Source of the DNA: Haloarculaceae archaeon H-GB1-1
GTDB taxonomy: Archaea > Halobacteriota > Halobacteria > Halobacteriales > Haloarculaceae
Direction: 5' to 3'
DNA length: 64,000 bases
Assembly: GCA_029688825.1 (NCBI GenBank)
Contig: JARUKX010000008.1
Coordinates: forward strand, 1-64,000
Shown: piece by piece, positions 57,460 through 64,000 of the stretch
Layout of the letters: each line of letters starts with the position of its first letter
How positions within the stretch are numbered: the stretch's first letter is position 1
Notes under the pieces: generated by a model
The model's input: the letters and a program-made list of their open reading frames with translations, nothing else
The model's database searches: none
Told to the model about the DNA's origin: nothing
Program-made: the position numbers and the translations under genes

Positions 57460-58517
57460 TGGACGACGACGTACTCGATTCGCTGTGGCTGGCCGCCGAC
57501 CACGGCGTCTCCTTCGACGGGCTCCACGTCGACCGAACCGACGAGACGGTCCACTTCGAGACGCCAGCGGACGACGCGACCGTGACTGGTCGAGCAGCCT
57601 TCGAGGAGGTCGCGACCGAACACGCCGCGTACGTCTCGAACTGGTTCTTCTGGCACGAGCGCGCGCCGACGCGCGACGACCACTGGGCGTTCTGCCGCTG
57701 GCTCGAAGGCGCGTCGGAGACGCCGGTTTCCGACCGGCACGCCGCGCTCGACGGCGGCGTGACCCGGTCGTGGGGCCAGCTCGAACTCACCGTCTCGTCG
57801 ACCGGCTTCGGCGAGCGTCGCTACGCGCTGCGCCACGAGGCCGACGCCGACGAACCCCTCGCGCCCCTCACGCGCTACGACGATCCGCTCGCGGCCCGTC
57901 AGCTCGTCAAACACGACGGCGACGGCCGCTATCGACCGCTCAAGACCGCGACGAACCTCCCGACCGGTTGGGTCTTCGACGACCTGCTCCCCGAGGCGAT
58001 GCTGGAGACCGTCGAGTACGTCTACCCCGCGACCATCGCCAACTGGTACCGCGAACGGAAGGGCGACCTCGACGTCACTCACTGGCGTGAGACGGCCGCC
58101 AGACAGACCGGCATCTACGGGCTCGTGTCCGACCTCGACGACGAGGCGGTGGGCTGGCTGGCCGAGGCGTGCTGCGTCGATTCACAGTGCTGCAAGCGCC
58201 GCGAGTGGGATCTCGACGACGAGTGCGACCTCGACGTCCCTCGCAGCGAGGGGGCGTTCCCCTGTCGGGAACCGTGCTCGCTCGTCGTCGCCGCGGCTCG
58301 AACAGTGACGAAGCTCGAACGCGAGGCGACCGAGACCTACGAACTCGAACTGACTCCCAGCGAGAAAGCCCAGCTGGAGACGCTCGTCGACGCGGTCGCG
58401 GAGGATCGACTCGACGAGATCCGCGAGGCCGATTTCGACGACGGGGCGAACCGCTATCGCGTGCGCTATCTCCGTACGAAACTGTTCGACGACGGCCTCC
58501 CCGACGGTCACTCCTGA
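57459..58517 (+). CDS. DR2241-family iron-sulphur protein
   Basis: A 352-residue protein. The N-terminal stabilising domain contains HAAYVSNWFFWHERAP (about residues 49-64). A region near 230-275 has a six-cysteine cluster (ACCVDSQCCKRREW, then FPCREPCSL) that probably binds a [4Fe-4S] cluster, as described for DR2241. Such proteins occur next to CbiX and are thought to act in cobalamin or sirohaem synthesis. Its start overlaps cbiX by one base, which supports a shared complex. Confidence 0.88.
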   Translation: MDDDVLDSLWLAADHGVSFDGLHVDRTDETVHFETPADDATVTGRAAFEEVATEHAAYVSNWFFWHERAPTRDDHWAFCRWLEGASETPVSDRHAALDGGVTRSWGQLELTVSSTGFGERRYALRHEADADEPLAPLTRYDDPLAARQLVKHDGDGRYRPLKTATNLPTGWVFDDLLPEAMLETVEYVYPATIANWYRERKGDLDVTHWRETAARQTGIYGLVSDLDDEAVGWLAEACCVDSQCCKRREWDLDDECDLDVPRSEGAFPCREPCSLVVAAARTVTKLEREATETYELELTPSEKAQLETLVDAVAEDRLDEIREADFDDGANRYRVRYLRTKLFDDGLPDGHS

Positions 58518-59074
58518 AAGAGCACGTACATCGCGACGACGACGCCACCCAGCACCGCGAGCGACCCGAGCAACACCGCCGTGCTCTCGATGACGAGCGT
58601 CGCAACCAGCGCGACGACGATGGCGACGATCCCGAGCAGCATCACGAGCAGCTCCGGCCGCTGCCAGACCGGCCGTTGCTGTCGTTGCGGCTGGTGTCTC
58701 GGGCTCGGCTGGGCGAGCGACTCGTCGACCTGGACCTCGTGTTTGTCCCTGTCTGGCGGCACGTAGTCGACGTCGACGTACCGCGTCTGCGCCCCGTAGG
58801 CCGAGGCGACCTTCAGCTTGCCGTGGACTGGCGGTGTGGCGTCCCCGTTGATGGTGACGCGGACTCGGCGGTCGCCCTCCCTATCGACGTAGTGGTTACT
58901 CGCGTCGATGGTCGCGACCTCCGAGAGCGCGTCGTCGAGGTGGAGGTGGACGTGAAGCGCTTCACCGTGATTCCGGAGGTCGACGTCGAACGAACCGGTC
59001 GTCTCGAACGCATCCGGTACGTCGACGGAATGCAGCGTCTCCCGGTTGATGTTCACGGGCAGCGTCTCTGGCAC
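58508..59074 (-). CDS. DUF7524-like membrane-anchored protein
   Basis: A 188-residue protein with an N-terminal beta-sandwich-like domain (VNINRETLHSVDVPDAFETT, HLHLDDALSEVATID, then RVRVTINGDATPPVHGKLKV), a Gln-rich linker (QPQRQQRPVWQRP) and two C-terminal helices. I start at GTG 59074 (next residues PETLPVNINRE); a TTG at 59083 is alternative. It overlaps the DR2241-family 3' end by 10 bp (convergent). Function unknown. Confidence 0.78.
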   Translation of the reverse strand: MPETLPVNINRETLHSVDVPDAFETTGSFDVDLRNHGEALHVHLHLDDALSEVATIDASNHYVDREGDRRVRVTINGDATPPVHGKLKVASAYGAQTRYVDVDYVPPDRDKHEVQVDESLAQPSPRHQPQRQQRPVWQRPELLVMLLGIVAIVVALVATLVIESTAVLLGSLAVLGGVVVAMYVLFQE

Positions 59075-59107
59075 GGCGTACAATGGGGGGTGACAGTAGA
59101 AAAAGGT

Positions 59108-59302
59108 CTAGGCAGGGGCTTCGTCGCGCATATCCGGCGGAAGCAGGTTCGGAATGCCGTCTTCGATGGGATAGGACTCTCCACATTCGGTACAGACCAG
59201 CGTCCCCGAGAGGATCTCACCGTCGTCGCGCTCGTCGACCTCCAGGTCCAGGTCGTGCTTGTCGAGCGGACAGCAGATGATGTCCATCAGGTCCTCTTTC
59301 AT
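59108..59302 (-). CDS. Trm112-family methyltransferase partner
   Basis: A 64-residue zinc-binding protein. The Cys pair at the start (MKEDLMDIICCPLDKHDL) and the CTECGESYPIEDGIPNLLP motif match Trm112, which activates several RNA and protein methyltransferases. Start 59302 is preferred to one six codons upstream. Confidence 0.9.
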   Translation of the reverse strand: MKEDLMDIICCPLDKHDLDLEVDERDDGEILSGTLVCTECGESYPIEDGIPNLLPPDMRDEAPA

Positions 59303-59399
59303 ACCTACGTCCTCGGCCACGGAGGTGAAAAGCCCTCCGGACCGACGAATGCCCGCCGCTATCGAGCGGCGTGCTCGGGAAAACTGCTCGCGACCGCTC

Positions 59400-60761
59400 T
59401 CACCAGGGCTGCTCGCAGACGATGGTCTCCGAGCGGCCGGGACCGACGCCGATCGCGTAGACTGGCGCGCCGAGTTCGTCGCTGATGTACTCCAGGTACG
59501 CCCTCGCGTTCTCGGGGAGCGCGTCGTAACCGTCTGCGGCCACGTCCGCCCAGTCGACCTCGGGCCACCCCTCGAAGACGCGGAACTCGCAGTCGCAGTC
59601 GCCCCACTGCTCGGTCGTCGCAGGCATCGTCAGCTTCGTCTCGCCGTCGACCGTGTAGGCGTGGCCGACCTTCACTTCGTCGAGCCCAGCCAGGACGTCG
59701 AGGTGATTGACGGCGAGTCCGGTAAAGCCGTTCACGCGAGCGGCGTGGCGCAGCATCGGCATGTCGAGCCAGCCGACGCGACGGGGGCGACCGGTAACGG
59801 TCCCGTACTCGCCACCCTCCTCGCGGATGTACTTCGCGAGTTCGTCGGTGTCGTTGCCTGCCTCGGCGTCGTAGCCGGGCGTGTCCCCTTCGACGCCACC
59901 CAGTTCCGTCGGGAGCGGCCCCTTTCCGACGCGGGTGAGATAGGCCTTGACGATGCCGATGATCTCGCCCTGACCGGCGACGGCGGGACTAAGTCCCGTC
60001 CCCGTCGCGGCACCACCCGCCGTCGGGTTCGACGACGTGACGTAGGGGTAGTTCCCGTGGTCGATGTCGATGATGGTCCCCTGCGCCCCCTCGAACATGA
60101 CGTTCTCGCCCGCCGCGAGTCGGTCGTCGAGGAACTCGCCGGCGTTGACGGTCATGTCGTTCTCGGCGAGTCGCTCGCCGATCTCCTGGAACTCCTCGTA
60201 GAGCGCGTCCACGTCGAACTCCTCGCCGGTCTCGACGCCGTAGACGTCCTCGGCGAGGGCGCGCTTCTGCGGGACGACGTACTCCAGTCGCTCTCGGAGG
60301 ACGTCCGGGTCGAGCAGGTCGCCGACGCGGATGCCGCGACGGCCGGCCTTGTCCTCGTACGTCGGGCCGATACCGCGGCCCGTCGTCCCGACCTTCTGGT
60401 CGCTCTCGCTCTTCGCCTCCTCCTCGATGCCGTCGAGGATGCGGTGATACGGTAAGATGACGTGTGCGCGTCGCGCCACGCGGACGTCGGGTTCGAGCCC
60501 TCGGTCGCGGAGCGTGTCGATCTCGTCGAACAGCGTCCGCGGATTGACGACGCAGCCGTTCCCCAGAACGCCGACTTTGTCCCTGATGGCACCGCTGGGG
60601 ACGAGTGAGAGTTTGTACTCTTCGCCTTCGTGAACGACGGTGTGACCGGCGTTGTCACCGCCCTGGTATCGAACGACGACATCGGCCTCCTCTCCGTAGA
60701 GGTCGACGATGCCGCCCTTGCCCTCGTCGCCGAGTTGCGAACCGACGATGGTTACGGTCAT
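59400..60761 (-). CDS. purA: Adenylosuccinate synthetase
   Basis: A 453-residue enzyme that condenses IMP with aspartate, using GTP, in AMP synthesis. The P-loop-like GSQLGDEGKGGIVD (residues 7-20) and the GTP-site GGDNAGHTV are diagnostic. Downstream motifs TTGRGIGPTYEDKAGRRGIR and FEGAQGTIIDIDHGNYPYVT complete a full-length PurA. It is followed on the same strand by the Trm112 gene (97 bp), possibly independent. Confidence 0.97.
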   Translation of the reverse strand: MTVTIVGSQLGDEGKGGIVDLYGEEADVVVRYQGGDNAGHTVVHEGEEYKLSLVPSGAIRDKVGVLGNGCVVNPRTLFDEIDTLRDRGLEPDVRVARRAHVILPYHRILDGIEEEAKSESDQKVGTTGRGIGPTYEDKAGRRGIRVGDLLDPDVLRERLEYVVPQKRALAEDVYGVETGEEFDVDALYEEFQEIGERLAENDMTVNAGEFLDDRLAAGENVMFEGAQGTIIDIDHGNYPYVTSSNPTAGGAATGTGLSPAVAGQGEIIGIVKAYLTRVGKGPLPTELGGVEGDTPGYDAEAGNDTDELAKYIREEGGEYGTVTGRPRRVGWLDMPMLRHAARVNGFTGLAVNHLDVLAGLDEVKVGHAYTVDGETKLTMPATTEQWGDCDCEFRVFEGWPEVDWADVAADGYDALPENARAYLEYISDELGAPVYAIGVGPGRSETIVCEQPW

Positions 60762-60935
60762 TACCGGCGAATTCCCGCCACCACAGTAAACAGGTTACGG
60801 TCCACGTTCCCCCGCGAACAGCCGCGGAACATCGGAATGGTTATAACCGCGCGTGGTAACATTTCACATCTGCTCGACGTGGGGAAATCTCACACTCTCC
60901 ACACGAAATCGGGGCGAACGCCGCCCTTACAGCAA

Positions 60936-60944
60936 CTTTTAAAC
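60936..60944 (+). promoter_or_regulatory. TATA box of the winged-helix gene
   Basis: CTTTTAAAC lies 27-35 nt before the ATG at 60971, in a 209-bp divergent spacer with purA. Confidence 0.5.
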
Positions 60945-60970
60945 CCGTCCAACACAAGTTAACAATTGCC

Positions 60971-61276
60971 ATGATAGATCGGCTTGAGAAGGAAGTGGAC
61001 ATGCTGGAGCGGCACCTGCAGGTGCTGAAGATGGTCATCGAGAACGAACCGATCGGTATCGTCAAGATGTCGAACGAGACGGGCTACCCACATCACAAGG
61101 TTCGCTACTCGCTTCGCGTTCTCGAAGAGGAGAACCTCATCGAACCATCGAGCCAGGGTGCCATCACCACGGAACAGACCAACGAATTCGTCGAGGACCT
61201 CGACGGTAAGATCGACCACATCATCGAAAAGCTCGAAGGGATGAAGATCGACTCCGTCGCGGAGATCGAATCCTAG
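60971..61276 (+). CDS. Winged-helix protein with leading and trailing helices
   Basis: A 101-residue protein. MIDRLEKEVDMLERHLQVLK forms a coiled-coil-like N-terminal helix. The wing-HTH part follows (GIVKMSNETGYPHHKVRYSL, then RVLEEENLIEPSSQGAI), and a C-terminal helix ends it. This layout suggests a dimeric DNA-binding regulator. It is convergent with the 841-residue protein, sharing four bases at the stops. Homologues in haloarchaea are familiar in shape, but no target is known. Confidence 0.8.
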   Translation: MIDRLEKEVDMLERHLQVLKMVIENEPIGIVKMSNETGYPHHKVRYSLRVLEEENLIEPSSQGAITTEQTNEFVEDLDGKIDHIIEKLEGMKIDSVAEIES

Positions 61277-63798
61277 AGTTCAGGCACCGTCAGATAGAAT
61301 TCGTCGTTTCGGGCCTCGGCGAGACAGAGATGATAGCCCTGCTTTCTCGCGAGTTTCACGAAGCTCTTTCGCTTGTCGCGACTCAGTAGTCCGCCGCCCG
61401 TCGCCTCCGAGGCGGCCTCCAGGGCCTCCGGCTCGAAGAAACTCCGCGTGACGAGGACGCCCGCCGCGAGCGTCTCCTTCGAACCGCAGACGCGACTGGA
61501 CGACGTGATGAGCGACGACATCATGCTCTCGCTGGCAGCCAGCCGCGAGTCGTTCATGTCCGCGACGACCAGCGGGTCGCCCATTCGGTCTCGGAGTACG
61601 ACGTCGAACGTCTCCTCGCCGTGCTGGTCCTGACCGTCTTCGGAGTAGGTGACGCTCACGCCCCCGTCGAGTTCGGCCCGATCGATTCGGGGAATCGCGT
61701 CGTAGAGGTCCTCCATCTCGCCGATGGAGTTCGTGTCGCGGATCTCGTAGAGCAATTCGTGGACGACCCAGTCGACGAACCGGTACTCCAGGCTCTCGTG
61801 GAGGAACTCCTCGTACGGCTTGCCGTCGACGGTCGTCTCGGCCGCCTCGAACGTCGTGTGGTAGTTCAGTTCGAGGTTCTGGTTGACCTCTCCTTTGTCG
61901 GCGCGCTCGCTGTGGGCGCTTTCCAGCGTCGGTTGGCCCTTCGACTCGTAGCGGACGAACAGGTTCGTTCCCTGGAGCGCCTCCGACGGGGAGAGGTTCC
62001 GCTCGCCGGCGGCGACCGTACTCGCCTCGACGTCGAGTTTCCGCTCCAGCGTCTCCAGCTTCGACTCCAGTTCCTCGACTTCGGCTCGAAGCTCGTCTCG
62101 CTCGTCTCTCACGTCGGTTAGCTCCGCTTCGAGCGCGTCGCGTTCGTCCGCGACGTCGTCGCGCTCGGCCTCGACGTCGAGCAGGTCCGACTCCAGGGCG
62201 TCGAGTTCTCGCTCTCGCTCCGCCAACTCCGTCTTGAGGTCGTCGAGCTCTGCTTCGAGCTCGGGATTCGGGTCGCTCACCTCGCGCTCGGGACCGCTCG
62301 ACGACGCGGCCGCAGTCTGGGAGGCGACCGCTGTTTCTGCGTCCTCACCCGACTCGTCAGGCGGCGTCTCCTGAACGGGGGCTCCGCTCGACGAGTTCGT
62401 CCCGTTCGGGGCGGGTCGCTGTGACTGCTCCGCCGGCGTGTGCTGTTGCTGCGTGGCGCTCTCCGAGGCGGGTGGTGCGGTTGCGGGTTCCTCGTCGCGG
62501 GGGACGCTCGTCCGCTCGGGGTCCAGGGAGGGTACCGACCGGATCTCCAGGTTGTCCCCTCGGAAGGGGGCGTCGTCCTGTAGCGGATCGGGCGACGGGA
62601 CACCCGCGTCACTCCCCGAACTACGACGGTCCGGTGTCGAAGTGGGTGTGAGCGGGTCAGCACCGTGATCGGCCGGTTCGTTCGTCCCGTCCGCCGTCGA
62701 CGCGGGGGCGTCGGAGACCGTGTCGGTCGCTGATTCGTCCGCGGACGCCCTGCCTGCAGTCTCGCCGACGTCCGTCGACTCCGAGTGCCGGTCATCGTCG
62801 TCGACGTCGGTTACGGTCTCGTCGTCAGGGACGGCGTCGTCCACTTCGGTTTCCGTCCCGTCGGCGTCCGTCTCTGCGATTCCGTCTCTCCTCTGGTCCT
62901 CGGACTCGGACGCCGAGTCGTCGTCCGTCGCGGTCGATTCGGCGTCGTCGTCCTCGGCTTCGTCGTCCTCGGCATCGGCGTCGAGGTCGTCTCCCTCGGC
63001 GGCTTGCTCGGCTTCGTCGGCCGCGTCGGCTTCGCTCCCCGCGTCGGCAGCGTCGCTTTCGACCTCCTCAGCGTCCGCATCGGCTGTCACTTCGTCGTCG
63101 CTCGAGGACTCCGGCTCGCCCTCGTCTTCGGTGGATTCCTCGGCTGTTGGACCATCAGCGTCGGTCGCCGACTCGACGTCCGTGTCGGCCTCCTCGGTGG
63201 GGTCGGCGACCGCCGTGGTCGGTTCGTCGTCTGCACTCTCGTCGTCGGGTTCCGGTTCTGGCTCCGGCAGTTCGATGATGTCTATCGGGACCGGTCGGAC
63301 CTCGTAGATGCCGACCTCGTCGCTGGCGAGGTCGAACGCCTCGTCGTCGGCTTCGAGTTTGGACCGTTCGCCGACGAACGCCACGCTCATCGACCGTCCG
63401 CCGTGATAGACAACGTAGTAGTCGCCACTGAGGACGTTCTCGGAGAGTTCGACGAATCCGGTGAACCCACCGTCGGAGAGCGTTTCGTCGACCTCCGTGA
63501 GCGGCGTGTCCTCGGTGTAGTACTTGGCCCTGACCTCGTCGCTCCGCTCTTGCATGACCGCCAGCAGCGGGAGCGCAGGGGAGGGCGCTTCGTGGGCGGT
63601 ACCATCCGCGCCGTCGAAATCCTCGACGTCGCCGTTCAGGATGCCGACCACGCGACCGTTCAACATACAGAGCTTCGTCGTGCCCGTTTCGACGATGCCC
63701 GAGAACTCCTGGTCGGCGAGGTCGTGGAGTCCGCGATAGCCGTCACTGAACGGCCGGGACTCCCAGTCGTCGACTCGCTCGACCACACGCGTACTCAT
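61273..63798 (-). CDS. 841-residue acidic multidomain protein (DUF7527-like)
   Basis: A large acidic protein. Residues 1-190 contain two similar blocks: FSGIVETGTTKLCMLNGRVV (about 30-49) and GFTGFVELSENVLSGDYYVV, both resembling PATAN/DUF4388-type repeats. Residues 200-530 are a very long Asp/Glu/Ser/Thr low-complexity linker. A coiled coil (about 530-600, TELAERERELDALESDLLD) follows. The C-terminal 200 residues look like a degraded Mrr/REase-like fold with LAAGVLVTRSFFEPEALEAA. I start at 63798. Family recalled as DUF7527; function unknown. Confidence 0.8.
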   Translation of the reverse strand: MSTRVVERVDDWESRPFSDGYRGLHDLADQEFSGIVETGTTKLCMLNGRVVGILNGDVEDFDGADGTAHEAPSPALPLLAVMQERSDEVRAKYYTEDTPLTEVDETLSDGGFTGFVELSENVLSGDYYVVYHGGRSMSVAFVGERSKLEADDEAFDLASDEVGIYEVRPVPIDIIELPEPEPEPDDESADDEPTTAVADPTEEADTDVESATDADGPTAEESTEDEGEPESSSDDEVTADADAEEVESDAADAGSEADAADEAEQAAEGDDLDADAEDDEAEDDDAESTATDDDSASESEDQRRDGIAETDADGTETEVDDAVPDDETVTDVDDDDRHSESTDVGETAGRASADESATDTVSDAPASTADGTNEPADHGADPLTPTSTPDRRSSGSDAGVPSPDPLQDDAPFRGDNLEIRSVPSLDPERTSVPRDEEPATAPPASESATQQQHTPAEQSQRPAPNGTNSSSGAPVQETPPDESGEDAETAVASQTAAASSSGPEREVSDPNPELEAELDDLKTELAERERELDALESDLLDVEAERDDVADERDALEAELTDVRDERDELRAEVEELESKLETLERKLDVEASTVAAGERNLSPSEALQGTNLFVRYESKGQPTLESAHSERADKGEVNQNLELNYHTTFEAAETTVDGKPYEEFLHESLEYRFVDWVVHELLYEIRDTNSIGEMEDLYDAIPRIDRAELDGGVSVTYSEDGQDQHGEETFDVVLRDRMGDPLVVADMNDSRLAASESMMSSLITSSSRVCGSKETLAAGVLVTRSFFEPEALEAASEATGGGLLSRDKRKSFVKLARKQGYHLCLAEARNDEFYLTVPEL

Positions 63799-63909
63799 TA
63801 TATCTCTCAAGTCACATGCGGGCCAAATACTTTGCGCCGTCTGTCAGACGAGCGCAACACATCGGTCGAGTTCGACGTACCTTTTAGGCGCTGTTCCGTA
63901 CGCGTGGAC

Positions 63910-64000
63910 ATGGACGAACAACCGGGGTTGAGCGACCAGTACCGGATGGCGAGTCCCTGGCCGCTGTTCGTGGCCCTGGGACTGGCACTCTCGGAAGTCG
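63910..64000 (+). CDS. DUF7541-like membrane protein, N-terminal part only
   Basis: The frame starts MDEQPGLSDQYRMASPWPLF and enters a hydrophobic helix (VALGLALSEV) at the window edge. It matches the beginning of a small haloarchaeal membrane protein that I associate with cytochrome oxidase gene clusters (DUF7541). It is cut by the window end, so length and neighbours are unknown. Confidence 0.7.
   Translation, partial: MDEQPGLSDQYRMASPWPLFVALGLALSEV

Overview
The window is chromosomal DNA of a halophilic archaeon (class Halobacteria). The evidence is very high GC, proteins rich in Asp and Glu, archaeal-type ribosomal proteins (L11, L1, L10/P0, L12/P1), leaderless-style TATA promoters about 25-30 nt before start codons, many sensor kinases with haloarchaeal architecture, and several small families seen only in haloarchaea. 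The genus cannot be fixed from this sequence. No tRNA, rRNA, CRISPR array, complete insertion sequence or prophage was recognised, so this looks like core chromosome with a few accessory or decaying loci.

Layout. 0-9 kb: Hsp20, an acyl-CoA ligase, homoserine kinase (thrB), two sensor histidine kinases and a FAD oxidoreductase. 9-15 kb: haloarchaeal families of unknown function, an NAD(P)/FAD oxidoreductase and an Agl23-like multi-spanning glycosylation protein. 15-22 kb: pyrimidine/arginine and isoprenoid genes, with carB and carA separated by an RDD-domain fragment and a membrane protein. An Lrp/AsnC regulator lies divergent to carA and is followed by two extra copies of its own last codons, then idi and an SDR. 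22-27 kb: a histidine kinase, a BCCT osmolyte transporter and a Bat/HTH-10 regulator, all on the minus strand. 27-32 kb: a zinc-type dehydrogenase, a 50-residue zinc-finger protein, a MoaB-like protein with a His-rich extension, a cupin and a site-2-type protease. 32-39 kb: the nucleotide operon pyrG-guaAb-DUF7126, an OYE-family oxidoreductase, and an operon of a truncated AMP-binding protein plus a hydrolase. 39-47 kb: dnaJ, a Rieske protein fused to a large helical domain, rpl11, a frameshifted sensor kinase and the rpl1-rpl10-rpl12 operon. 47-57 kb: a TctA-like permease, corA, a MoaD-like protein ending in Cys-Cys, cysS, and a binding-protein/transducer pair resembling CosB-CosT. 56-64 kb: CbiX plus a DR2241-family protein, a Trm112-like protein, purA, a winged-helix protein and an 841-residue acidic multidomain protein.

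How the genes fit together. Two osmolyte-related loci (the BCCT transporter with its regulator, and the CosB-CosT chemosensory pair) suggest compatible-solute sensing and uptake. Nucleotide synthesis is well represented (carA, carB, pyrG, guaAb, purA). carA and carB are not adjacent, yet their upstream regions share a 9-bp core and an 8-bp half-site, which suggests common control, possibly by the Lrp regulator beside carA. The most unusual loci are the tandem Lrp tail remnants, the paired 7-9-7 inverted repeats before the CosB-like gene, the Cys-Cys-tailed ubiquitin-like protein, the His-rich MoaB, and the 841-residue protein with apparent PATAN-like and nuclease-like ends.
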